A stretch of 64,000 nucleotides of DNA from Henricia sp. BOLD:AAB3569. Taxonomy: Eukaryota > Echinodermata > Asteroidea > Spinulosida > Echinasteridae. The notes beneath the pieces were generated by a model. The model ran no database searches and was not told where the DNA came from. It was given only the letters and a program-made list of their open reading frames with translations. Positions within the stretch are counted from its first letter, which is position 1. Every line of letters begins with the position of its first letter. Position numbers and translations under genes: made by a program. The stretch spans positions 24,685 to 88,684 of the forward strand of contig JBBELK010000997.1 of the NCBI GenBank assembly GCA_037783545.1, given 5' to 3'. Of the stretch, positions 34,340 to 46,259 are shown one piece after another.

Positions 34340-37300
34340 GTGTGTCCCAAATGCCGGCAAATTTGGAAATCAAGGAATTTTCCAACCAACTTCAAATTTT
34401 TCATGCTCCAAACTGTATATATTCCGCACTTGTCATGCAAAATTGACAGATTTTCGCTGGGAAATGACGGAGAAATTTCAGAGTTTAGGAAAAACGGAGC
34501 TCGGCTACGTGGTTATTCCCCTAACCGTGGCTGTTGGGACACCCTGCGCCGCGCTGGTGTACATTTGTACGGCCGTTGACTCACCCCAGATTGTGACGGG
34601 AATTAGGTCAAAGTGTGTCCCAAATGCCGGCAAATTTTGAAATCAAGAAATTTTCCAACCAACTTCAAATTTTGCATGCTCCAAACTGTATATATTCCGC
34701 ACTTGTCATGCAAAATTGACAGATTTTCGCTGGGAAATGACGGAGAAATTTCAGAGTTTAGGGAAAACGGAGCTCGGCTACGTGGTTATTCCCCTAACCG
34801 TGGCTGTTGGGACACCCTGCGCCGCGCTGGTGTACATTTGTACGGCCGTTGACTCGCCCCAGATTGTGACGGGAATTAGGTCAAAGTGTGTCCCAAATGC
34901 CGGCAAATTTGGAAATCAAGGAATTTTCCAACCAACTACAAATTTTGCATGCTCCAAACTGTATATATTCCGCACTTGTCATGCAAAATTGACAGATTTT
35001 CGCTGGGAAATGACGGAGAGATTTCAGAGTTTAGGGAAAACGGAGCTCGGCTACGTGGTTATTCCCCTAACCGTGGCTGTTGGGACACCCTGCGCCGCGC
35101 TGGTGTACATTTGTACGGCCGTTGACTAACCCCAGATTGTGACGGAAATTAGGTCAAAGTGTGTCCCAAATGCCGGCAAATTTGGAAATCAAGGAATTTT
35201 CCAACCAACTTCAAATTTTGCATGCTCCAAACTGTATATATTCCGCACTTGTCATGCAAAATTGACAGATTTTCGCTGGGAAATGACGGAGAAATTTCAG
35301 AGTTTAGGGAAAACGGAGCTCGGCTACGTGGTTATTCCCCGAGTGTACATTTGTACGGCCGTTGACTAACCCCAGATTGTGACGGGAATTAGGTCAAAGT
35401 GTGTCCCAAATGCCGGCAAATTTGGAAATCAAGGAATTTCCCAACCAACTTCAAATTTTGCATGCTCCAAACTGTATATATTCCGCACTTGTCATGCAAA
35501 ATTGACAGATTTTCGCTGGGAAATGACGGAGAAATTTCAGAGTTTAGGGAAAACGGAGCTCGGCTACGTGGTTATTCCTCTAACCGTGGCTGTTGGGACA
35601 CCCTGTGCCGCGCTGGTGTACATTTGTACGACCGTTAACTCACCCCAGATTGTGACGGGAATTAGGTCAAAGTGTGTCCCAAATGCCGGCAAATTTGGAA
35701 ATCAAGGAATTTTCCAACCAACTTCAAATTTTGCATGCTCCAAACTGTATATATTCCGCACTTGTCATGCAAAATTGACAGATTTTCGCTGGGAAATGAC
35801 GGAGAAATTTCAGAGTTTAGGGAAAACGGAGCTCGGCTACGTGGTTATTCCCCTAGTGTACATTTGTACGGCCGTTGACTAACCCCAGATTGTGACGGGA
35901 ATTAGGTCAAAGTGTGTCCCAAATGCCGGCAAATTTGGAAATCAAGGAATTTTCCAACCAACTTCAAATTTGTCATGCTCCAAACTGTATATATTCCGCA
36001 CTTGTCATGCAAAATTGACAGATTTTCGCTGGGAAATGACGGAGAAATTTCAGAGTTTAGGAAAAACGGAGCTCGGCTACGTGGTTATTCCCCTAACCGT
36101 GGCTGTTGGGACACCCTGCGCCGCGCTGGTGTACATTTGTACGGCCGTTGACTCACCCCAGATTGTGACGGGAATTAGGTCAAAGTGTGTCCCAAATGCC
36201 GGCAAATTTGGAAATCAAGAAATTTTCCAACCAACTTCAAATTTTGCATGCTCCAAACTGTATATATTCCGCACTTGTCATGCAAAATTGACAGATTTTC
36301 GCTGGGAAATGACGGAGAAATTTCAGAGTTTAGGGAAAACGGAGCTCGGCTACGTGGTTATTCCTCTAACCGTGGCTGTTGGGACACCCTGCGCCGCGCT
36401 GGTGTACATTTGTACGGCCGTTGACTCGCCCCAGATTGTGACGGGAATTAGGTCAAAGTGTATCCCAAATGCCGGCAAATTTGGAAATCAAGGAATTTTC
36501 CAACCAACTACAAATTTTGCATGCTCCAAACTGTATATATTCCGCACTTGTCATGCAAAATTGACAGATTTTCGCTGGGAAATGACGGAGAGATTTCAGA
36601 GTTTAGGGAAAACGGAGCTCGGCTACGTGGTTATTCCCCTAACCGTGGCTGTTGGGACACCCTGCGCCGCGCTGGTGTACATTTGTACGGCCGTTGACTA
36701 ACCCCAGATTGTGACGGAAATTAGGTCAAAGTGTGTCCCAAATGCCGGCAAATTTGGAAATCAAGGAATTTTCCAACCAACTTCAAATTTTGCATGCTCC
36801 AAACTGTATATATTCCGTACTTGTCATGCAAAATTGACAGATTTTCGCTGGGAAATGACGGATAAATTTCAGAGTTTAGGGAAAACGGAGCTCGGCTACG
36901 TGGTTATTCCCATAACCGTGGCTGTTGGGACACCCTGCGCCGCGCTGGTGTACATTTGTACGGCCGTTGACTCACCCCAGATTGTGACGGGAATTAGGTC
37001 AAAGTGTGTCCCAAATGCCGGCAAATTTGGAAATCAAGGAATTTTCCAACCAACTACAAATTTTGCATGCTCCAAACTGTATATATTCCGCACTTGTCAT
37101 GCAAAATTGACAGATTTTCGCTGGGAAATGACGGAGAAATTTCAGAGTTTAGGGAAAACGGAGCTCGGCTACGTGGTTATTCCCCTAACCGTGGCTGTTG
37201 GGACACCCTGCGCCGCGCTGGTGTACATTTGTACGGCCGTTGACTCATCCCAGATTGTGACGGGAATTAGGTCAAAGTGTGTCCCAAATGCCGGCAAATT

Positions 37301-38269
37301 TGGAAATCAAGGAATTTTCCAACCAACTACAAATTTTGCATGCTCCAAACTGTATATATTCCGCACTTGTCATGCAAAATTGACAGATTTTCGCTGGGAA
37401 ATGACGGAGAAATTTCAGAGTTTAGGGAAAACGGAGCTCGGCTACGTGGTTATTCCCCGAGTGTACATTTGTACGGCCGTTGACTAACCCCAGATTGTGA
37501 CGGGAATTAGGTCAAAGTGTGTCCCAAATGCCGGCAAATTTGGAAATCAAGGAATTTTCCAACCAACTTCAAATTTTGCATGCTCCAAACTGTATATATT
37601 CCGCACTTGTCATGCAAAATTGACAGATTTTCGCCGGGAAATGACGGAGAAATTTAAGAGTTTAGGGAAAACGGAGCTCGGCTACGTGGTTATTCCCCGA
37701 GTGTACATTTGTACGGCCGTTGACTAACCCCAGATTGTGACGGGAATTAGGTCAAAGTGTGTCCCAAATGCCGGCAAATTTGGAAATCAAGGAATTTCCC
37801 AACCAACTTCAAATTTTGCATGCTCCAAACTGTATATATTCCGCACTTGTCATGCAAAATTGACAGATTTTCGCTGGGAAATGACGGAGAAATTTCAGAG
37901 TTTAGGGAAAACGGAGCTCGGCTACGTGGTTATTCCTCTAACCGTGGCTGTTGGGACACCCTGTGACGCGCTGGTGTACATTTGTACGACCGTTGACTCA
38001 CCCCAGATTGTGACGGGAATTAGGTCAAAGTGTGTCCCAAATGCCGGCAAATTTGGAAATCAAGGAATTTTCCAACCAACTTCAAATTTTGCATGCTCCA
38101 AACTGTATATATTCCGCACTTTTCATGCAAAATTGACAGATTTTCGCTGGGAAATGACGGAGAAATTTCAGAGTTTAGGGAAAACGGAGCTCGGCTACGT
38201 GGTTATTCCCCTAGTGTACATTTGTACGGCCGTTGACTAACCCCAGATTGTGACGGGAATTAGGTCAAA

Positions 38270-39807
38270 GTGTGTCCCAATGCGGCAAATTTGGAAATCA
38301 AGGAATTTCCCAACAACTTCAAATTTGCATGCTCCAAACTGTATATATTCCGCACTTGTCATGCAAAATTGACAGATTTTCGCTGGGAAATGACGGAGAA
38401 ATTTTCAGAGTTTAGGGAAACGGAGCTCGGCTACGTGGTTATTCCTCTAACCGTGGGCTGTTGGGACACCCTGTGCCGCGCTGGTGTACATTTGTACGAC
38501 CGTTGACTCACCCCAGATTGTGACGGGAATTAGGTCAAAGTGTGTCCCAAATGCCGGCAAATTTGGAATCAAGGAATTTCCAACCAACTTCAAATTTTGC
38601 ATGCTCCAAACTGTATATAATTCCGCACTTGTCATGCAAAATTGACAGATTTTCGCTGGGAATGACGGAGAAATTTCAGAGTTTAGGGAAAACGGAGCTC
38701 GGCTACGTGGTTATGACCCCTTAGTGTACATTTGTACGGCCGTGACTAACCCCAGATTGTGACGGGAATTAGGTCAAAGTGTGTCCCAAATGCCGGCAAA
38801 TTTGGAAATCAAGGAATTTTCCAACCAACTTCAAATTTTTCATGCTCCAAACTGTATATATTCCGCACTTGTCATGCAAAATTGACAGATTTTCGCTGGA
38901 AATGACGGAGAAATTTCAGAGTTTAGGGAAAACGGAGCTCGGCTACGTGGTTATTCCCCCTAACCGTGGCTGTTGGGACACCCTGCGCCGCGCTGGTGTA
39001 CATTTGTACGGCCGTTGACTCACCCCAGATTGTGACGGGAATTAGGTCAAAGTGTGTCCCAAATGCCGGCAAATTTGGAAATCATGGAATTTTGCAACCA
39101 ACTTCAAATTTTGCATGCTCCAAACTGTATATATTCCGCACTTGTCATGCAACATTGACAGATTTTCGCTGGGAAATGACGGAGAAATTTCAGAGTGTAG
39201 GGAAAACGGAGCTCGGCTACGTGGGTTATTCCCCTAACCGTGGCTGTTGGGACACCCTGCGCCGCGCTGGTGTACATTTGTACGGCCGTTGACTCCACCC
39301 CAGATTGTGACGGGAATTAGGTCAAAGTGTGTCCCAAATGTCGGCAAATTTGGAAATCAAGGAATTTTCCAACCAACTACAAATTTTGCATGCTCCAAAC
39401 TGTATATATTCCGCACTTGTCATGCAAAATTGACAGATTTTCGCTGGGAAATGACGGAGAAATTTCAGAGTTTAGGGAAAACGGAGCTCGGCTACGTGGT
39501 TATTCCCTAGTGTACATTTGTACGGCCGTTGACTAACCCCAGATTGTGACGGGAATTAGGTCAAAGTGTGTCCCAAATGTCGGCAAATTTGGAAATCAAG
39601 GAATTTTCCAACCAACTACAAATTTTGCATGCTCCAAACTGTATATATTCCGCACTTGTCATGCAAAATTGACAGATTTTCGCTGGGAAATGACGGAGAA
39701 ATTTCAGAGTTTAGGGAAAACGGAGCTCGGCTACGTGGTTTGATTCCCCTAGTGTACATTTGTACGGCCGTTGACTAACCCCAGATTGTGACGGGAATTA
39801 GGTCAAA
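38270..39807 (+). repeat. Indel-rich patch of about six monomers
   Basis: Single-base gains and losses cluster here, mostly in short runs: CCCAATGCGGC (38277), CAACAACTTCAAATTTGC (38311), GAAATTTTCAG (38398), CCGTGGGCTG (38452), TTTGGAATC (38570), TATATAATTCC (38614), CTGGGAATGACGG (38656), TATGACCCCTTAGTG (38712), CGTGGGTTATT (39222), GACTCCACCCC (39291), GGTTTGATTCCCC (39737). Flanking monomers on both sides are free of them and substitutions are not raised. The underlying order still resembles the blocks around it. This is most simply poor consensus quality. Confidence 0.75.
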
Positions 39808-41619
39808 GTGTGTCCCAAATGGCGGCAAATTTGGAAATCAAGGAATTTTCCAACCAACTTCAAATTTTGCATGCTCCAAACTGTATATATTCCGCACTTG
39901 TCATGCAAAATTGACAGTTTTTTGCTGGGAAATGACGGAGAAATTTCAGAGTTTAGGGAAAACGGAGCTCGGCTACGTGGTTATTCCTCTAACCGTGGCT
40001 GTTGGGACACCCTGTGCCGCGCTGGTGTACATTTGTACGGCCGTTGACTCACCCCAGATTGTGACGGGAATTAGGTCAAAGTGTGTCCCAAATGCCGGCA
40101 AATTTGGAAATCAAGGAATTTTCCAACCAACTACAAATTTTGCATGCTCCAAACTGTATATATTCCGCACTTGTCATGCAAAATTGACAGATTTTCGCTT
40201 GGAAATGACGGAGAAATTTCAGAGTTTAGGGAAAACGGAGCTCGGCTACGTGGTTATTCCCCTAGTGTACATTTGTACGGCCGTTGACTAACCCCAGATT
40301 GTGACGGGAATTAGGTCAAAGTGTGTCCCAAATGTCGGCAAATTTGGAAATCAAGGAATTTTCCAACCAACTACAAATTTTGCATGCTCCAAACTGTATA
40401 TATTCCGCACTTGTCATGCAAAATTGACAGATTTTCGCTGGGAAATGACGGAGAAATTTCAGAGTTTAGGGAAAACGGAGCTCGGCTACGTGGTTATTCC
40501 CCTAGTGTACATTTGTACGGCCGTTGACTAACCCCAGATTGTGACGGGAATTAGGTCAAAGTGTGTCCCAAATGGCGGCAAATTTGGAAATCAAGGAATT
40601 TTCCAACCAACTTCAAATTTTGCATGCTCCAAACTGTATATATTCCGCACTTGTCATGCAAAATTGACAGTTTTTTGCTGGGAAATGACGGAGAAATTTC
40701 AGAGTTTAGGGAAAACGGAGCTCGGCTACGTGGTTATTCCTCTAACCGTGGCTGTTGGGACACCCTGTGCCGCGCTGGTGTACATTTGTACGGCCGTTGA
40801 CTCACCCCAGATTGTGACGGGAATTAGGTCAAAGTGTGTCCCAAATGCCGGCAAATTTGGAAATCAAGGAATTTTCCAACCAACTTCAAATTTTGCATGC
40901 TCCAAACTGTATATATTCCGCACTTGTCATGCAAAATTGACAGATTTTCGCTGGGAAATGACGGAGAAATTTCAGAGTTTAGGGAAAACGGAGCTCGGCT
41001 ACGTGGTTATTCCCCTAACCGTGGCTGTTGGGACACCCTGCGCCGCGCTGGTGTACATTTGTACGGCCGTTGACTCACCCCAGATTGTGACGGGAATTAG
41101 GTCAAAGTGTGTCCCAAATGCCGGCAAATTTGGAAATCATGGAATTTTGCAACCAACTTCAAATTTTGCATGCTCCAAACTGTATATATTCCGCACTTGT
41201 CATGCAACATTGACAGATTTTCGCTGGGAAATGACGGAGAAATTTCAGAGTTTAGGGAAAACGGAGCTCGGCTACGTGGTTATTCCCCTAACCGTGGCTG
41301 TTGGGACACCCTGCGCCGCGCTGGTGTACATTTGTACGGCCGTTGACTCACCCCAGATTGTGACGGGAATTAGGTCAAAGTGTGTCCCAAATGTCGGCAA
41401 ATTTGGAAATCAAGGAATTTTCCAACCAACTACAAATTTTGCATGCTCCAAACTGTATATATTCCGCACTTGTCATGCAAAATTGACAGATTTTCGCTGG
41501 GAAATGACGGAGAAATTTCAGAGTTTAGGGAAAACGGAGCTCGGCTACGTGGTTATTCCCCTAGTGTACATTTGTACGGCCGTTGACTAACCCCAGATTG
41601 TGACGGGAATTAGGTCAAA
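39808..41619 (+). repeat. HOR block marked by AAATGGCGGC
   Basis: Monomers 39808, 40561 and 41620 share AAATGGCGGC, and the first two share GACAGTTTTTTGC. Between them are TA-junction short copies and AAATGTCGGC copies. Unit lengths are 753 (273+240+240) and 1,059 (273+273+273+240). The last 240-bp monomer of the window is 41380-41619. Confidence 0.8.
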
Positions 41620-43257
41620 GTGTGTCCCAAATGGCGGCAAATTTGGAAATCAAGGAATTTTCCAACCAACTTCAAATTTTGCATGCTCCAAACTGTATAT
41701 ATTCCGCACTTGTCATGCAAAATTGACAGATTTTTGCTGGGAAATGACGGAGAAATTTCAGAGTTTAGGGAAAACGGAGCTCGGCTACGTGGTTATTCCT
41801 CTAACCGTGGCTGTTGGGACACCCTGTGCCGCGCTGGTGTACATTTGTACGGCCGTTGACTCACCCCAGATTGTGACGGGAATTAGGTCAAAGTGTGTCC
41901 CAAATGCCGGCAAATTTGGAAATCAAGGAATTTTCCAACCAACTTCAAATTTTGCATGCTCCAAACTGTATATATTCCGCACTTGTCATGCAAAATTGAC
42001 AGATTTTCGCTGGGAAATGACGGAGAAATTTCAGAGTTTAGGGAAAACGGAGCTCGGCTACGTGGTTATTCCCCTAACCGTGGCTGTTGGGACACCCTGC
42101 GCCGCGCTGGTGTACATTTGTACGGCCGTTGACTCACCCCAGATTGTGACGGGAATTAGGTCAAAGTGTGTCCCAAATGTCGGCAAATTTGGAAATCAAG
42201 GAATTTTCCAACCAACTACAAATTTTGCATGCTCCAAACTGTATATATTCCGCACTTGTCATGCAAAATTGACAGATTTTCGCTGGGAAATGACGGAGAA
42301 ATTTCAGAGTTTAGGGAAAACGGAGCTCGGCTACGTGGTTATTCCCCTAACCGTGGCTGTTGGGACACCCTGCGCCGCGCTGGTGTACATTTGTACGGCC
42401 GTTAACTCACCCCAGATTGTGACGGGAATTAGGTCAAAGTGTGTCCCAAATGCCGGCAAATTTGGAAATCAAGTAATTTTCCAACCAACTTCAAATTTTG
42501 CATGCTCCAAACTGTATATATTCCGCACTTGTCATGCAAAATTGACAGATTTTCGCTGGGAAATGACGGAGAAATTTCAGAGTTTAGGGAAAACGGAGCT
42601 CGGCTACGTGGTTATTCCTCTAACCGTGGCTGTTGGGACACCCTGTGCCGCGCTGGTGTACATTTGTACGGCCGTTGACTCACCCCAGATTGTGACGGGA
42701 ATTAGGTCAAAGTGTGTCCCAAATGCCGGCAAATTTGGAAATCAAGGAATTTTCCAACCAACTTCAAATTTTGCATGCTCTAAACTGTATATATTCCGCA
42801 CTTGTCATGCAAAATTGACATATTTTCGCTGGGAAATGACGGAGAAATTTCAGAGTTTAGGGAAAACGGAGCTCGGCTACGTGGTTATTCCCCTAACCGT
42901 GGCTGTTGGGACACCCTGCGCCGCGCTGGTGTACATTTGTACGGCCGTTGACTCACCCCAGATTGTGACGGGAATTAGGTCAAAGTATGTCCCAAATGCC
43001 GGCAAATTTGGAAATCATGGAATTTTGCAACCAACTTCAAATTTTGCATGCTCCAAACTGTATATATTCCGCACTTGTCATGCAAAATTGACAGATTTTC
43101 GCTGGGAAATGACGGAGAAATTTCAGAGTTTAGGAAAAACGGAGCTCGGCTACGTGGTTATTCCCCTAACCGTGGCTGTTGGGACACCCTGCGCCGCGCT
43201 GGTGTACATTTGTACGGCCGTTGACTCACCCCAGATTGTGACGGGAATTAGGTCAAA
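41620..43257 (+). repeat. Run of six 273-bp monomers, no short copies
   Basis: Six 273-bp copies with diverse private markers: AAATGTCGGC (42166), GGCCGTTAACTC (42402), AATCAAGTAATTTT (42439), GACATATTTTCGC (42712), AAAGTATGTCC with CATGGAATTTTGC (42985). Adjacent copies share few alleles, so no local HOR is evident. Confidence 0.7.
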
Positions 43258-44076
43258 GTGTGTCCCAAATGCCGGCAAATTTGGAAATCAAGAAATTTTC
43301 CAACCAACTTCAAATTTTGCATGCTCCAAACTGTATATATTCCGCACTTGTCATGCAAAATTGACAGATTTTCGCTGGGAAATGACGGAGAAATTTCAGA
43401 GTTTAGGGAAAACGGAGCTCGGCTACGTGGTTATTCCCCTAACCGTGGCTGTTGGGACACCCTGCGCCGCGCTGGTGTACATTTGTACGGCCGTTGACTC
43501 GCCCCAGATTGTGACGGGAATTAGGTCAAAGTGTGTCCCAAATGCCGGCAAATTTGGAAATCAAGGAATTTTCCAACCAACTACAAATTTTGCATGCTCC
43601 AAACTGTATATATTCCGCACTTGTCATGCAAAATTGACAGATTTTCGCTGGGAAATGACGGAGAGATTTCAGAGTTTAGGGAAAACGGAGCTCGGCTACG
43701 TGGTTATTCCCCTAACCGTGGCTGTTGGGACACCCTGCGCCGCGCTGGTGTACATTTGTACGGCCGTTGACTAACCCCAGATTGTGACGGAAATTAGGTC
43801 AAAGTGTGTCCCAAATGCCGGCAAATTTGGAAATCAAGGAATTTTCCAACCAACTTCAAATTTTGCATGCTCCAAACTGTATATATTCCGTACTTGTCAT
43901 GCAAAATTGACAGATTTTCGCTGGGAAATGACGGAGAAATTTCAGAGTTTATGGAAAACGGAGCTCGGCTACGTGGTTATTCCCATAACCGTGGCTGTTG
44001 GGACACCCTGCGCCGCGCTGGTGTACATTTGTACGGCCGTTGACTCACCCCAGATTGTGACGGGAAGTAGGTCAAA
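43258..44076 (+). repeat. Three-monomer block shared with 34.6, 36.2 and 49.0 kb
   Basis: Markers in order: AATCAAGAAATTTT, then TTGACTCGCCCC, GACGGAGAGATTTC with TGACTAA in a full-length 273-bp copy, then GTGACGGAAATTAGG with CCGTACTTG and TTCCCATAACC. The set recurs at 48988-49806 (5,730 bases away) and in related form from 34613 and 36185. Confidence 0.8.
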
Positions 44077-46259
44077 GTGTGTTCCAAATGCCGGCAAATT
44101 TGGAAATCAAGGAATTTTCCAACCAACTACAAATTTTGCATGCTCCAAACTGTATATATTCCGCACTTGTCATGCAAAATTGACAGATTTTCGCTGGAAA
44201 ATGACGGAGAAATTTCAGAGTTTAGGGAAAACGGAGCTCGGCTACGTGGTTATTCCTCTAACCGTGGCTGTTGGGACACCCTGTGCCGCGCTGGTGTACA
44301 TTTGTACGGCCGTTGACTCACCCCAGATTGTGACGGGAATTAGGTCAAAGTGTGTCCCAAATGCCGGCAAATTTGGAAATCAAGGAATTTTCCAACCAAC
44401 TTCAAATTTTGCATGCTCCAAACTGTATATATTCCGCACTTGTCATGCAAAATTGACAGATTTTCGCTGGGAAATGACGGAGAAATTTCAAAGTTTAGGG
44501 AAAACGGAGCTCGGCTACGTGGTTATTCCCCTAACCGTGGCTGTTGGGACACCCTGCGCCGCGCTGGTGTACATTTGTACGGCCGTTGACTCACCCCAGA
44601 TTGTGACGGGAATTAGGTCAAAGTGTGTCCCAAATGCCGGCAAATTTGGAAATCAAGGAATTTTCCAACCAACTTCAAATTTTGCATGCTCCAAACTGTA
44701 TATATTCCGCACTTGTCATTCAAAATTGACAGATTTTTGCTGGGAAATGACGGAGAAATTTCAGAGTTTAGGGAAAACGGAGCTCGGCTACGTGGTTATT
44801 CCCCTAACCGTGGCTGTTGGAACACCCTGCGCCGCGATGGTGTACATTTGTACGGCCGTTGACTCACCCCAGATTGTGACGGGAATTAGGTCAAAGTGTG
44901 TCCCAAATGCCGGCAAATTTGGAAATCAAGGAATTTTCCAACCAACTTCAAATTTTGCATGCTCCAAACTGTATATATTCCGCACTTGTCATGCAAAATT
45001 GACAGATTTTCGCTGGGAAATGACGGAGAAATTTCAGAGTTTAGGGAAAACGGAGCTCGGCTACGTGGTTATTCCTCTAACCGTGGCTGTTGGGACACCC
45101 TGTGCCGCGCTGGTGTACATCTGTACGGCCGTTGACTCACCCCAGATTGTGACGGGAATTAGGTCAAAGTGTGTCCCAAATGCCGGCAAATTTGGAAATC
45201 AAGGAATTTTCCAACCAACTTCAAATTTTGCATGCTCCAAACTGTATATATTCCGCACTTGTCATGCAAAATTGACAGATTTTCGCTGGGAAATGACGGA
45301 GAAATTTCAGAGTTTAGGAAAAACGGAGCTCGGCTACGTGGTTATTCCCCTAACCGTGGCTGTTGGGACACCCTGCGCCGCGCTGGTGTACATTTGTACG
45401 GCCGTTGACTCACCCCAGATTGTGACGGGAATTAGGTCAAAGTGTGTCCCAAATGCCGGCAAATTTGGAAATCAAGGAATTTTACAACCAACTTCAAATT
45501 TTGCATGCTCCAAACTGTATATATTCCGCACTTGTGATGCAAAATTGACAGATTTTCGCTGGGAAATGACGGAGAAATGTCAGAGTTTAGGGAAAACGGA
45601 GCTCGGCTACGTGGTTATTCCCCTAACCGTGGCTGTTGGAACACCCTGCGCCGCGATGGTGTACATTTGTACGGCCGTTGACTCACCCCAGATTGTGACG
45701 GGAATTAGGTCAAAGTGTGTCCCAAATGCCGGCAAATTTGGAAATCAAGGAATTTTACAACCAACTTCAAATTTTGCATGCTCCAAACTGTATATATTCC
45801 GCACTTGTGATGCAAAATTGACAGATTTTCGCTGGGAAATGACGGAGAAATTTCAGAGTTTAGGGAAAACGGAGCTCGGCTACGTGGTTATTCCCCTAAC
45901 CGTGGCTGTTGGAACACCCTGCGCCGCGATGGTGTACATTTGTACGGCCGTTGACTCACCCCAGATTGTGACGGGAATTAGGTCAAAGTGTGTCCCAAAT
46001 GCCGGCAAATTTGGAAATCAAGGAATTTTCCAACCAACTTCAAATTTTGCATGCTCCAAACTGTATATATCCCGCACTTGTCATGCAAAATTGACAGATT
46101 TTCGCTGGGAAATGACGGAGAAATTTCAGAGTTTAGGGAAACGGAGCTCGGCTACGTGGTTATTACCCTAACCGTGGCTGTTGGGACACCCTGCGCCGCG
46201 CTGGTGTACATTTGTACGGCCGTTGACTCACCCCAGATTGTGACGGGAATTAGGTCAAA
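44077..46259 (+). repeat. Eight-monomer HOR, 2,183 bp, copy 1
   Basis: Seven 273-bp and one 272-bp monomers. Markers in order: ACTACA with CGCTGGAAAATGACG; TTTCAAAGTTTAG; TCATTCAAAATTG with TTTTTGCTGG and GCCGCGATGG; CCTCTAACC; TTTAGGAAAAACGG; TTTTACAACC with TTGTGATGC and GAAATGTCAG; a second TTTTACAACC copy; TATATCCCGC with TTATTACCC. Confidence 0.88.

Larger units (their letters stand above)
33347..38269 (+). repeat. Mosaic HOR block, 1,572- and 3,930-bp periods, rich in short monomers
   Basis: Markers at 33827-35158 recur 1,572 bases on at 35399-36730: GGAATTTCCCAACC with CGACCGTTAACTC, TA-junction 240-bp copy, TCATGCTCC change in the left dyad arm, AATCAAGAAATTTT, GACGGAGAGATTTC and GTGACGGAAATTAGG. 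The run 33347, 33587, 33827, 34100 (lengths 240, 240, 273, 240) recurs 3,930 bases on at 37277. Copy 34613 has an in-frame TGA (AAATTTTGAAATC). Confidence 0.75.

Noticed and set aside
34613..34885. Frame-breaking TGA (AAATTTTGAAATC) as a pseudogene lesion
   Set aside because: With no supported gene the stop has no meaning as a lesion; it is one of many private substitutions.
38447..38724. Short new frames on both strands in the 38.3-39.8 kb patch
   Set aside because: They result from clustered one-base indels that are probably consensus errors.
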